Shown here piece after piece: positions 15,511 to 22,044 of a stretch of 31,989 nucleotides of DNA. A program made the translations under genes and the position numbers. Location of the stretch: positions 1 through 31,989 of the forward strand of contig DASSDW010000216.1 of the NCBI GenBank assembly GCA_035696925.1, given 5' to 3'. The notes below the pieces were generated by a model, which saw only the letters and a list, made by a program, of their open reading frames with translations, was not told where the DNA came from and did no database searches. The stretch comes from JAJNBA01 sp035696925 (GTDB lineage: Bacteria; Actinomycetota; UBA4738; HRBIN12). Positions within the stretch are counted from its first letter, which is position 1, and every line of letters begins with the position of its first letter.

Positions 15511-15585
15511 CGGGCCGTGGCGCAGCTTGGTTAGCGCGTCTGACTGGGGGTCAGAAGGTCGCCGGTTCGAATCCGGCCGGCCCGA
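15511..15585 (+). tRNA. tRNA-Pro (anticodon GGG)
   Basis: A complete cloverleaf of 75 bases. The acceptor stem pairs CGGGCCG with CGGCCCG, discriminator A. The D stem is GCGC/GCGC around AGCTTGGTTA, the anticodon stem TCTGA/TCAGA with loop CTGGGGG (anticodon GGG, reads CCC and CCU), and the T stem GCCGG/CCGGC with TTCGAAT. The C1-G72 pair is normal for bacterial tRNA-Pro. The 3' CCA is not encoded. The gene sits between der and the pgsA-like gene; I see no integrase or repeated 3' end nearby, so nothing suggests use as an attachment site. Confidence 0.97.
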
Positions 15586-15609
15586 CGGATGAGAGGGACG
15601 ACGGAGACG

Positions 15610-16188
15610 ATGCCGGCATCCTCCGCCATCGTCACCGTCCCCAACATCCTGTCGTTCGCCCGAATCGCCACGATCCCGCTGTTCTGCTGGCTGGCGGCGA
15701 ACGAGCGGACGAGGGTCTGGGGGATCCTGCTGTTCGCCTTGGTGGTCAGCACCGATTGGGTCGACGGGTACGTCGCGCGTCGGACGGGCCAAGTCACCGA
15801 GCTCGGACGAATCCTCGATCCGGTCGCCGACCGACTGGCGATCGCGGCCGGCCTCGTGACGTTCGCGATCGCGGGGATCTTCCCGTTCTGGGCGGCGCTG
15901 CTGATCCTGCTCCGCGACGTCGTGGTCGTGCTCGGCGGCGCCGTGTTGCTCTGGGGGAGGAACATCCGGGTGGAGGTTCGCGGGATCGGCAAGATCGCCA
16001 CCTTCTCGTTGATGGCCGCCATCGCGTGGATCGCCTGGGGCAACGCCGGCGGTCCGCTCGGCGACGTCCTCCTCGTCGGGGGATGGCTCGCGTATGTGGT
16101 GGGGATCGTCGAGTACTACCTCGCGGCCGGCCTCTACGCGATCGACGTCCGCGACGCCCTCGCGGACCGAGGCATGCTGGAGGAGTAA
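15610..16188 (+). CDS. pgsA: CDP-alcohol phosphatidyltransferase (PgsA family)
   Basis: Membrane enzyme that transfers a phosphatidyl group from CDP-diacylglycerol to a polyol, most often glycerol 3-phosphate. It has about 192 residues with several hydrophobic segments. The signature D-G-x2-A-R-x8-G-x3-D-x3-D is complete in DGYVARRTGQVTELGRILD and the PVAD that follows. The N-terminus VTVPNILSFARIATIPLF is typical. ATG 15610 leaves a short leader after the tRNA; ATG 15589, only 3 bases past the tRNA, is an in-frame alternative. In M. tuberculosis pgsA2 (Rv1822) lies just before the gcvH-garA group, which agrees. The exact acceptor alcohol cannot be told. Confidence 0.88.
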   Translation: MPASSAIVTVPNILSFARIATIPLFCWLAANERTRVWGILLFALVVSTDWVDGYVARRTGQVTELGRILDPVADRLAIAAGLVTFAIAGIFPFWAALLILLRDVVVVLGGAVLLWGRNIRVEVRGIGKIATFSLMAAIAWIAWGNAGGPLGDVLLVGGWLAYVVGIVEYYLAAGLYAIDVRDALADRGMLEE

Positions 16189-16255
16189 GTTCACGCCCGG
16201 CCCGCGCTGGTCATCACCGACCCGAGGCCACGGCGAACCGAGAACGGAGGAACGA

Positions 16256-16639
16256 GTGGAGTACCCGGAAGACCTGCGGTATTCGCGAGAGCACGAGTGG
16301 GCGCGATCGGAGAACGGACGCGTCCGCGTAGGCATCACCGACTTCGCCCAGGACGCGTTGGGCGACGTCGTGTACGTCGACCTCCCCGAGCCGGGCACGC
16401 AGGTGACGAGCGGTCAGGCGTTCGGTGAGGTGGAGTCGACGAAATCCGTCAGCGACGTGTTCGCACCGGTCTCCGGAACGATCGTGGAACGGAACGCGGC
16501 CCTCGAAGAGCATCCGGAGCTCGTGAACGAGCATCCCTACGGTGACGGCTGGTTGGTCGCGATCGATCCGTCGGACCCGGCCGATATCGAGGCGCTGCTC
16601 GACGCCGCGGCGTACCGAGAGCACATCTCGAGCTCCTGA
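16256..16639 (+). CDS. gcvH: Glycine cleavage system H protein
   Basis: Lipoyl carrier that shuttles the aminomethyl group from the P protein to the T and L proteins. The 127 residues match the family: YSREHEWARSENGRVRVGITDFAQ, LGDVVYVDLPEPG, and the lipoylation site Lys63 in GEVESTKSVSD. NEHPYGDGWLVAI is the usual C-terminal segment. GTG 16256 is supported by GGAGG at 16246-16250. The P-protein subunits are encoded 5.4 kb downstream in the same direction. No glycine riboswitch is recognisable in the 67-base leader. Confidence 0.97.
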   Translation: MEYPEDLRYSREHEWARSENGRVRVGITDFAQDALGDVVYVDLPEPGTQVTSGQAFGEVESTKSVSDVFAPVSGTIVERNAALEEHPELVNEHPYGDGWLVAIDPSDPADIEALLDAAAYREHISSS

Positions 16640-16676
16640 GCAGCACACCCTCGACGCTCGACCGATACTCCAGCGT

Positions 16677-16745
16677 AGGTCGAGGGTCACGACGGCGCCA
16701 GGTCGAGGGTGACCGAGGAGCCAGGTCGAGGGTACGGCGAAGGCT
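16677..16745 (+). repeat. Three-unit 23-bp tandem repeat before garA
   Basis: AGGTCGAGGGT occurs at 16677-16687, 16700-16710 and 16723-16733, an exact 23-base period; the bases between also show partial similarity (each of the first two units ends in gcc). An inverted copy, ACCCTCGAC, lies at 16647-16655 and can pair with the first unit. The array ends just before the garA promoter, so it could be a set of protein-binding sites. The rest of the 214-base gap (16640-16853) shows no gene. Confidence 0.8.
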
Positions 16746-16748
16746 CGG

Positions 16749-16777
16749 TTGACCCTCCTCACCTGCTGCGATAACGT
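16749..16777 (+). promoter_or_regulatory. Sigma-70-type promoter for garA
   Basis: TTGACC (16749-16754), 17 bases, TAACGT (16772-16777). Predicted start near 16784 leaves a leader of about 70 bases before garA. The 23-bp repeats lie directly upstream. Confidence 0.65.
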
Positions 16778-16853
16778 CCCCGACGCGTCGAGGTCGACGG
16801 TTGCCCCCAACATCGAACGTCGACACCAGCTGGGGGAAGAGGGGAAGCAGACG

Positions 16854-17312
16854 GTGTTCTGTACGCGTTGTGGACATCCGAACCGGGACGACGCACGCTT
16901 CTGCGCGGAGTGCGGAGCTCCCCTTCAGGACGACTCGACGGTCACGCTCACGCCGGTCGAGCCCGACGACGAGGAGAACATCGAGTTCCCCTTCCCCGAA
17001 GACGAGCTCGAACCCGGGCAGGCGCTCCTTCAGGTCAAGCGTGGTCCCAACGCGGGGTCGACGTTCCTGCTCGACACCGACACGTCCACGATCGGGCGGA
17101 ACACGGAGAGCACCGTGTTCCTCGACGACATCACGGTTTCCCGTGCGCACGCCACGTTCGAGCGCAAGGGTGCGGAGTGGTTCGTCCGCGATGCCGGGAG
17201 CCTCAACGGGACGTACGTGAACGGCGAGCAGGTCGACGAGACCAAGTTGGCCACGGGCGACCAGGTCCAGATCGGACGCTTCAGGCTGACGTTCTTCCAG
17301 GCAGGGGGATGA
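16854..17312 (+). CDS. garA: FHA-domain protein GarA with N-terminal zinc ribbon
   Basis: Likely orthologue of GarA/OdhI, the phosphorylation-controlled switch that in Mycobacterium and Corynebacterium inhibits 2-oxoglutarate dehydrogenase and tunes glutamate metabolism. The 152-residue protein starts with a zinc ribbon (Cys3, Cys6, Cys17, Cys20), which mycobacterial GarA lacks. A segment with several Thr/Ser (DDSTVTLTP, residues 26-34) sits where GarA carries its ETTS phosphosites, then an acidic linker and a complete FHA domain: Arg82 (IGRNTES), Ser96 and His99 (VSRAHA), Asn118 (SLNGTYV). GTG 16854 opens the ribbon at MFCTRCG and has GAGGGGA at spacing 8; upstream in-frame codons look non-coding. 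The order gcvH-garA-MerR is that of Rv1826-Rv1828. Phosphosite identity is inferred. Confidence 0.88.
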   Translation: MFCTRCGHPNRDDARFCAECGAPLQDDSTVTLTPVEPDDEENIEFPFPEDELEPGQALLQVKRGPNAGSTFLLDTDTSTIGRNTESTVFLDDITVSRAHATFERKGAEWFVRDAGSLNGTYVNGEQVDETKLATGDQVQIGRFRLTFFQAGG

Positions 17313-17313
17313 G

Positions 17314-18045
17314 GTGGAGATGGCCGGCACGCGCAACTACCAGTCGATCGGTGAGGTCCTGGTGTCCGTGAAGACGGAGTTCCCGGACATCACGATCTCG
17401 AAGATCCGGTTCCTCGAGGCCGAGGGTTTGATCGAGCCCGAGCGGACGCCGTCCGGCTACCGCAAGTTCTACCGCCACGACGTCGACCGGCTGAAGTCGA
17501 TCCTGCGGCTCCAGCGCGACGAGTACCTCCCCCTGAAGGTGATCAAGGAACGGCTGCTCCGTCAGGACGATGGGGTCGACGACGTCGGGGCCGCATCCGA
17601 CGGAGAGGCCACCGACGGTGACGACGTGTCGGCGACCGAGGAGATCGCGGACGCGCCCACCGGGCTGCAGATGTCGCTCGAGGAGATGTCCACCGCCACC
17701 GGGATCGATCGCGACCGGATCAAGGAGCTCGAAGCGTTCGGGATCATCTCCACGCACGGCCCCGAGGGCGCCCGCTACTACGACGGGGACGATTTCATCA
17801 TCCTGTCGATCGTGAAGGACTTCTTCCGCTACGGGATCGAGGCTCGTCATCTCACGATGTACAAGCACTTCGCGGACCGGGAGTCGTCCTTCTTCGACCA
17901 GATCGTGGCCCCGACCCTCCGGCAGAAGAACCCGGACGCCCGACGCACCGCGGCCCAGACCCTGGCGAACCTGTCGTCCACGTCGCGGAAGTTCAAGCAA
18001 GCCCTCTTGCGGACGAACCTTCGCGACAACCTCCGCAGCGCGTGA
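17314..18045 (+). CDS. ftsR: MerR-family regulator, FtsR (Rv1828) type
   Basis: DNA-binding regulator of 243 residues. The winged helix is residues 10-75 (SIGEVLVSVKTEFPDITISK, FLEAEGLIEPERTPSGYRKF, DVDRLKSILRLQRDEYLPLK). An acidic linker (about 85-115) separates a second domain (EMSTATGIDRDRIKELEAFGII, then YYDGDDFIILSIVKDFF), which itself looks like a second MerR-like unit, as in Rv1828. In Corynebacterium the orthologue FtsR activates ftsZ. GTG 17314 is one base after garA; ATG 17320 in frame is the alternative. The stop overlaps the carboxypeptidase start. Orthology rests on domain layout and position. Confidence 0.88.
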   Translation: MEMAGTRNYQSIGEVLVSVKTEFPDITISKIRFLEAEGLIEPERTPSGYRKFYRHDVDRLKSILRLQRDEYLPLKVIKERLLRQDDGVDDVGAASDGEATDGDDVSATEEIADAPTGLQMSLEEMSTATGIDRDRIKELEAFGIISTHGPEGARYYDGDDFIILSIVKDFFRYGIEARHLTMYKHFADRESSFFDQIVAPTLRQKNPDARRTAAQTLANLSSTSRKFKQALLRTNLRDNLRSA

Positions 18046-19310
18046 AGCGGAGGGCCGCCGCCTGCGCGGCCGCCTTCCTGCCACTCCTGCTGATGTCGCA
18101 GGCGTCGTGGCTGCACGCGATCGGCGCTCCGGCCGCGCCACCCCCCACGCCCGTGCCACCCAACGGATCGCCGTCCCCGTTCGTGTCGCGGCTGTCCACG
18201 CCGGCCGACCCGGTCCCGGTCCCACGGATCGATGCCCCGGCCGTCGTCGTGATGGATCTCGCCGCCGGGCAGGTCCTGTATCAGCGAGGCGCTGCGTCGG
18301 CGCGACCGGTCGCGAGCCTGACGAAGCTGATGACGGCGTTGCTCGTCCTCGAAGCCGAGGAGGGGCGTCTGGATCGAACCGTCCGTGTCGATCCCGACGC
18401 CGTCTTCGGCCGGGGGCAGTACGGGGCGGGGGCATCGCTCGGCCTCCGGCCCGGCGAGCGGGTCTCGGTCCGGGGGTTGCTCGCCGGCCTGCTCCTCGGG
18501 TCCGCGAACGACGCCGCGGAGGCGCTCGCGATCGAGGAGTCGGGGAGCGTCGGCGCGTTCGTCACGGCGATGAACGCGCGAGCGCGCGCCCTCGGGATGG
18601 CGGAGACGACCTTCGCCTCTCCCCACGGGTTGGACGACCGAGGTCTGTCGTCGGCATCCGACGTCCTCACGCTGCTGCGCGAAGTTCGGAGGCACACGGC
18701 GTTCCGGCGGCTCGTGGCCAGCAGGCTCGTCCTCGTCCGCTCGGACTCGGCGCCGCCACGGCGGATCCAGAATCGCAACGTGATGCTGTGGCTGTATCCG
18801 GGAGCTTCCGGGGTGAAGACCGGGTCCACCGCGGGCGCGGGGTATTGCCTCGTCGCGACCGCCCGGCGTGGCGGGCGAGAGCTCGCTGCCGTCGTGCTCG
18901 GGGGTCGCGACGAGGTGTTCTCCGAGGCGGCCGCGCTCCTGAACCACGGGTTCGCGGCGTACGAGGTGCGGACCTTGGTCTCGGAAGGAGCGCCGCTCGG
19001 GAGCGTTCGGGTCCGTGGCGGCACCGTGCCCGTCGTGGCGGGGGAGGAGCTGGAGGCGCTCGTGCGCGTGCAGGACGCCGGGGGCGTCGACCGGATCGTC
19101 ACGGCAGCGAGGTCGGTCGCGTACCCGCCCGCGAGCGGTTCCGAAGTGGGGACCCTCCGCGTGACCTCGGGCGGAGCCGTTCTCGGGCAGGTGCCCGTCC
19201 TGGTGGCGGACCTCCCTCCCCCGGAGGAGCCACGCGGCTCCTGGTGGGGCCGGGCCGTCGGCGCCGTCTCGTCCGCGCTGGGCGGCGTGATCGCCGATCT
19301 CATGGACTAG
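18042..19310 (+). CDS. D-alanyl-D-alanine carboxypeptidase (S11 family)
   Basis: Exported penicillin-binding enzyme trimming the terminal D-Ala of peptidoglycan stem peptides. The 422 residues begin with a signal peptide (KRR, then AAACAAAFLPLLLMS) and a Pro-rich linker (about 30-60). The three serine-enzyme motifs are present: Ser92-x-x-Lys95 (SLTK), Ser154-Ala-Asn156, and Lys259-Thr-Gly (GVKTGSTAGAGYCLV). A beta-rich C-terminal domain follows (residues 310-400). The C-terminus (WWGRAVGAVSSALGGVIADL) could be an amphipathic or membrane-associating helix. GTG 18042 overlaps the MerR stop by GTGA. This gene and hpt are inserted relative to the mycobacterial order. Confidence 0.94.
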   Translation: MKRRAAACAAAFLPLLLMSQASWLHAIGAPAAPPPTPVPPNGSPSPFVSRLSTPADPVPVPRIDAPAVVVMDLAAGQVLYQRGAASARPVASLTKLMTALLVLEAEEGRLDRTVRVDPDAVFGRGQYGAGASLGLRPGERVSVRGLLAGLLLGSANDAAEALAIEESGSVGAFVTAMNARARALGMAETTFASPHGLDDRGLSSASDVLTLLREVRRHTAFRRLVASRLVLVRSDSAPPRRIQNRNVMLWLYPGASGVKTGSTAGAGYCLVATARRGGRELAAVVLGGRDEVFSEAAALLNHGFAAYEVRTLVSEGAPLGSVRVRGGTVPVVAGEELEALVRVQDAGGVDRIVTAARSVAYPPASGSEVGTLRVTSGGAVLGQVPVLVADLPPPEEPRGSWWGRAVGAVSSALGGVIADLMD

Positions 19311-19367
19311 CGACGCGGGTTCGCCGCCGACCTGGTCGGGCTCCACGAGCTCCCGCCGGACGGATGC

Positions 19368-19373
19368 TAGGCT
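19368..19373 (+). promoter_or_regulatory. -10 box of hpt, apparently leaderless
   Basis: TAGGCT ends 9 bases before ATG 19383, leaving at most a few bases of leader; there is no Shine-Dalgarno sequence. No convincing -35. Confidence 0.5.
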
Positions 19374-19382
19374 CCGAACCCG

Positions 19383-19961
19383 ATGACGGAGTTCGCTCGC
19401 GTGCTGTATGGGCGCGAGGACATCCACCGCCGCGTGGACGAGCTCGGCCGCACGATCACCGGGGACTACGTGGGGCGTGAGCCCGTCCTCATCTCGGTGC
19501 TCAAAGGCGGCACGGTGTTCCTCGCGGATCTGATGCGCCAGATCCAGTTGCCGCTGGAGACCCATCTGATGGCGATCAGCCCCTACGGCGGCCACGAGGT
19601 GTCGCTGGGAAGGGTGCGCATCCTCCTCGACGTCGAGATCGATCTGACGGACCGCGATGTTTTGCTCGTCGAAGACATCGTCGACACGGGGCTCACGCTC
19701 TCCTATCTCTTGTCGATCCTGCGGTCCCGCAACCCCGCTTCGCTCGAGGTGTGCACGCTCCTCGATCGATCGATCCGGCGGATCGTCCCTCTCACCCCTC
19801 GGTACGTGGGGTTCGATTGCCCCGACCGATTCGTCGTCGGGTATGGCCTCGACTTCGAGCAGCGGTACCGGAACCTCGCCGACATCCTGGAGATCTCCGA
19901 TACCGCGGCGCTGAAGGCCGATCCCGACGCCCTGCTCCCGCATCTCGCCGTCCCCGCCTGA
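19383..19961 (+). CDS. hpt: Hypoxanthine phosphoribosyltransferase-like protein
   Basis: Purine salvage: hypoxanthine or guanine plus PRPP gives IMP or GMP. The 192 residues have ISVLKGGTVFLADLMR, the PRPP motif VLLVEDIVDTGLTLSYLL and the purine-site region YVGFDCPDRFVVGYGLDFEQRYRNL. Two normally conserved points differ: the flexible-loop Ser-Tyr pair reads Pro-Tyr (AISPYGGHEV), and the purine-contacting Lys after CTLLD is Arg (CTLLDRSIRR). The base specificity may therefore be shifted. ATG 19383 stands 9 bases after a -10 box. The stop is 44 bases before the DUF151 gene. In the genomes I recall hpt is near tilS-ftsH, so this placement is unusual. Confidence 0.88.
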   Translation: MTEFARVLYGREDIHRRVDELGRTITGDYVGREPVLISVLKGGTVFLADLMRQIQLPLETHLMAISPYGGHEVSLGRVRILLDVEIDLTDRDVLLVEDIVDTGLTLSYLLSILRSRNPASLEVCTLLDRSIRRIVPLTPRYVGFDCPDRFVVGYGLDFEQRYRNLADILEISDTAALKADPDALLPHLAVPA

Positions 19962-19967
19962 GGGAGG

Positions 19968-19997
19968 TTGCGCTCGGTCGCAGGCCCCTCGTACAGT
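19968..19997 (+). promoter_or_regulatory. Promoter of the DUF151 gene
   Basis: TTGCGC (19968-19973), 18 bases, TACAGT (19992-19997), then 8 bases to ATG 20006: a leaderless or near-leaderless arrangement with no Shine-Dalgarno sequence. Confidence 0.6.
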
Positions 19998-20005
19998 GCC
20001 AGCAC

Positions 20006-20494
20006 ATGATCGAGATGCAGCTGGAAGGCGTTCGCGTGGAGCTTCCGACCAACCAGCCGATCGTGTTGCTGCGAGAGCGAGACGGGGAGCGGTACCTGCC
20101 GATCTGGATCGGGGCCTCCGAGGCGGCCGCGATCGCACTCTCACTGCAAGGGGTTCAAACCCCCAGGCCGATGACCCATGACCTGATGAAGAACATCCTC
20201 GAGGATCTCTCCGTCGCCGTGCGGAAGATCGTCGTGACGGAGCTCCGAGACTCGACGTTCTACGCGACGATCGAGCTCCAGCGGAACGGGGACCATTACG
20301 AGGTGAGCTCGCGACCCTCGGATGCGATCGCCTTGGCCGTGCGGCTGGCCGTCCCGATCTTCGCCAGTGAGGACGTGCTGGACGAGGCGTCGATCCTGAT
20401 CCCCGGCGAGGAGGACGAAGAGGTCGAGAAGTTCAGGGAGTTCCTCGACCAGGTCACGCCCGAGGACTTCAAGCCCGAAGGCCCGCCGGACTGA
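20006..20494 (+). CDS. DUF151 / bifunctional nuclease family protein
   Basis: A 162-residue protein of the DUF151 (BFN) family, the counterpart of Rv1829. The conserved parts are present: MQLEGVRVEL, LPIWIGASEAAAIALSLQGVQTPRPMTHDLMKNIL, a beta section with ATIELQ, and SSRPSDAIALAVRLAVPIFASEDVLDEA. The C-terminal tail is acidic (GEEDEEVEKF). Some plant and Thermotoga members have been linked to nuclease activity, but the bacterial role is not settled. ATG 20006 lies 8 bases after a -10 box and begins the conserved part at once. The gene is followed head-on by the CAP-domain gene on the other strand, 18 bases away, with no obvious terminator between. Confidence 0.92.
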   Translation: MIEMQLEGVRVELPTNQPIVLLRERDGERYLPIWIGASEAAAIALSLQGVQTPRPMTHDLMKNILEDLSVAVRKIVVTELRDSTFYATIELQRNGDHYEVSSRPSDAIALAVRLAVPIFASEDVLDEASILIPGEEDEEVEKFREFLDQVTPEDFKPEGPPD

Positions 20495-20512
20495 GTCGGT
20501 AGGCCGACGAGG

Positions 20513-20998
20513 TCAGCCGTAGAAGAAGACGGTGACCCAGAGCAGGCCGTCGTCGTCCCGGTAGGTGCCGAGCGCGACGCGCCGGAAACGCTTGTTGATG
20601 ATGTTGGCGCGGTGGGGGGAGGAGTTCATGAACGCTTCCTGCAGTTCCGCGACCGACCCACCGGTGACGCCGACGTTCTCGCCCCACGTCGACCAGCTGA
20701 CGCCCTTGAGGTAGTACCTGGCGGGATCGTGGGTGTGGAAGAGCTTGCCGAACCCTCCGGCGCCATCCGGCGTGGTCGCCATCTTGATGCTGTGCTTCCG
20801 AGCGAGCCTCGAGATCTGCCAGTGGATGCCCACCCGTCGGATGTCGTGGTGCACCCGACTGTTGTTGGTGGCTCGGTACATCCGTGCCCTGGGCGAGAGC
20901 GACGCGGCGCCCGCCGGAGAGGGAGCGAGAGCGGTCAGGCCCGTCATGAGGGCCGCCACGAGGGTGATCCTCGCGAGCGCGGTTCGGCTTCGTGTCAT
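20513..20998 (-). CDS. Secreted CAP (SCP/PR-1)-domain protein 1
   Basis: Predicted exported protein of 161 residues: a signal peptide (TRSRTALARITLVAALMTG, cleavage likely near AGAAS) followed by one CAP domain. Visible domain motifs are RATNNSRVHH, HTHDPARYY, STWGENVGVTGGS, AFMNSSPHRANI and LLWVTVFFYG. The Glu of GENVG and the two His (HTHD and SPHR) are the usual CAP cavity residues. Bacterial CAP proteins are extracellular; the activity is unknown. It interrupts the cluster on the opposite strand and resembles the second CAP gene at 24978-25430. ATG at 20998 has GAGGGA about 8 bases before it. Confidence 0.9.
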   Translation of the reverse strand: MTRSRTALARITLVAALMTGLTALAPSPAGAASLSPRARMYRATNNSRVHHDIRRVGIHWQISRLARKHSIKMATTPDGAGGFGKLFHTHDPARYYLKGVSWSTWGENVGVTGGSVAELQEAFMNSSPHRANIINKRFRRVALGTYRDDDGLLWVTVFFYG

Positions 20999-21076
20999 CC
21001 GGTGTATCCCTCGTCGGCCGGTGCCTATTTCCGGGTAGTGCAGCTATTCCATCGACGACACGCGGTCAGAACTTGA

Positions 21077-21114
21077 GCCGAGGGGAGGCCGCGTGGAAGA
21101 TCCCGCCCCTCGGC
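21077..21114. promoter_or_regulatory. Inverted repeat in the divergent CAP1/merR intergenic region
   Basis: GCCGAGGGG (21077-21085) and CCCCTCGGC (21106-21114) are perfect 9-base arms around a 20-base loop. They lie 11 bases before the -35 of the merR promoter and could be an operator or a structured 5' region. The 200-base gap 20999-21198 holds no gene. Confidence 0.4.
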
Positions 21115-21124
21115 CCCCCTTCCA

Positions 21125-21153
21125 TTGACACGCATTTCCCGCGGGCATACGCT
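21125..21153 (+). promoter_or_regulatory. Consensus-like promoter of the second merR gene
   Basis: TTGACA (21125-21130), 17 bases, TACGCT (21148-21153). It is the best -35/-10 pair in the window. Predicted start near 21160, leader about 39 bases. It probably drives merR, the PD-(D/E)XK-like gene and perhaps gcvPA-gcvPB. Confidence 0.75.
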
Positions 21154-21198
21154 GCAACGACACCGCCGTAATTACCGAGCTGTGATGAGCGGGGAGCG

Positions 21199-21633
21199 AT
21201 GACGAGCGAAGAAGGGTTCCGGGTACCGGACGTCTGTCGGATCGTCGGCATCAGCTATCGCCAGCTCGACTATTGGGCCAGGACGGAGCTCGTGACGCCC
21301 TCGATCCGCGACGCGCGAGGATCGGGGACGCAGCGGTTGTACTCGTTCCAGGACCTCGTCTCGTTGAAGGTCATCAAGAAGCTCCTGGACACCGGGGTGT
21401 CCCTGCAGCGGGTCCGCAAGGCCGTCGAGCACCTGCATTCGATGAAGCGACCCACGCACCGCGTCACGTTGATGTCGGACGGCCGAGGTGTCTACGAGGC
21501 CCACTCGGCGGAGGCCGTGATCGACCTCCTCCAGAAGGGACAGGGCGTCTTCGCCATCGCGCTCGACCAGGTCTGGAGCGACCTGGAGGGAACCCTCTCG
21601 AAACGCAGACGGGCGGCCGCAGGAGGGGCGTGA
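21199..21633 (+). CDS. MerR-family regulator, Rv1830 type
   Basis: A 144-residue regulator. The winged helix occupies residues 7-75: FRVPDVCRIVGISYRQLDYWARTELV, then GSGTQRLYSFQDLVSLKVIKKLLDTGVSLQRVRKAVE. A short C-terminal domain (VTLMSDGRGVYEAH, AEAVIDLLQKGQGVFAIALD) replaces a typical ligand domain. Residues and position between the DUF151 gene and gcvP match Rv1830, which is somewhat longer. It has its own good promoter. ATG 21199 follows GGGGAG at very short spacing (2 bases). Role inferred only: control of neighbouring gcv genes is plausible, not shown. Confidence 0.9.
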   Translation: MTSEEGFRVPDVCRIVGISYRQLDYWARTELVTPSIRDARGSGTQRLYSFQDLVSLKVIKKLLDTGVSLQRVRKAVEHLHSMKRPTHRVTLMSDGRGVYEAHSAEAVIDLLQKGQGVFAIALDQVWSDLEGTLSKRRRAAAGGA

Positions 21634-22016
21634 GCGCGCGAGCCGTGACCCCGGTCGCACCCACGTTGGAGTCCCTCCCCAAGAGCGAAACGGTCCGTTT
21701 CGCCCACGCTTCCGAGCGCCAGTTCGCGCAGCTGCTCGACTTCTACGGCATCGTCTGGGACTACGAGCCGACATCGTTCGACATCGAATGGGACCGTGAG
21801 GGCAACGTGGTGCGCCGCTTCACCCCGGACTTCTTCCTCCCGGAGTTCGACCTCTACATCGAGATCACCACGCTGAACCAGAAGCTCGTCACCAGGAAGA
21901 ACCGGAAGGTCCGTCAGCTGCGCGAGCGCTATCCGGAGATCCGGTGCAAGGTCTTCTATCAGCGCGACTACCTCTCGCTCGTCACGAAGTACGGGCTCGA
22001 GGACCGCTCCGGCTGA
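21630..22016 (+). CDS. Small PD-(D/E)XK nuclease-like protein of unknown function
   Basis: A 128-residue protein, GTG start overlapping the merR stop (GTGA) with AGGAGGGG just upstream. Residues 20-128 look like a compact PD-(D/E)XK fold: Glu29 in a first helix (HASERQFAQLLDFYGI), a strand with YEPTSFDIEWD, then RFTPDFFLPEFDLYIEITT, where Pro66-Asp67 and Glu78 match the motif. The usual Lys two residues after Glu is Thr80; Lys85 or Lys90 (LVTRKNRK) might substitute. The end is KVFYQRDYLSLVTKYG. From memory, a similar domain is fused to the N-terminus of some actinobacterial hypoxanthine phosphoribosyltransferases. I cannot check this here. Whether it cuts DNA or RNA, or only binds, is open. 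Confidence 0.8.
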   Translation: MSARAVTPVAPTLESLPKSETVRFAHASERQFAQLLDFYGIVWDYEPTSFDIEWDREGNVVRRFTPDFFLPEFDLYIEITTLNQKLVTRKNRKVRQLRERYPEIRCKVFYQRDYLSLVTKYGLEDRSG

Positions 22017-22031
22017 GCTGCGGTCTGCCCG

Positions 22032-22037
22032 TACACT
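22032..22037 (+). promoter_or_regulatory. -10 box of gcvPA, apparently leaderless
   Basis: TACACT is followed by 7 bases and then the GTG start at 22045, the spacing of a leaderless transcript. No Shine-Dalgarno sequence and no clear -35. The 28-base gap excludes a glycine riboswitch here. Confidence 0.5.
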
Positions 22038-22044
22038 GCTCGCC

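Noticed and set aside
15511..15585. tRNA-Pro as an integration site
   Set aside because: No repeated 3' tRNA segment and no integrase adjacent; flanking genes are conserved housekeeping genes.
16677..16745. The 23-bp repeats as a CRISPR array
   Set aside because: Only three units, with an 11-base conserved core and 12-base intervals, far below CRISPR repeat and spacer lengths, and no cas genes.
22017..22044. Glycine riboswitch before gcvPA
   Set aside because: The gap is 28 bases, too short for the aptamer. The gcvH leader (67 bases) also lacks its conserved sequences.
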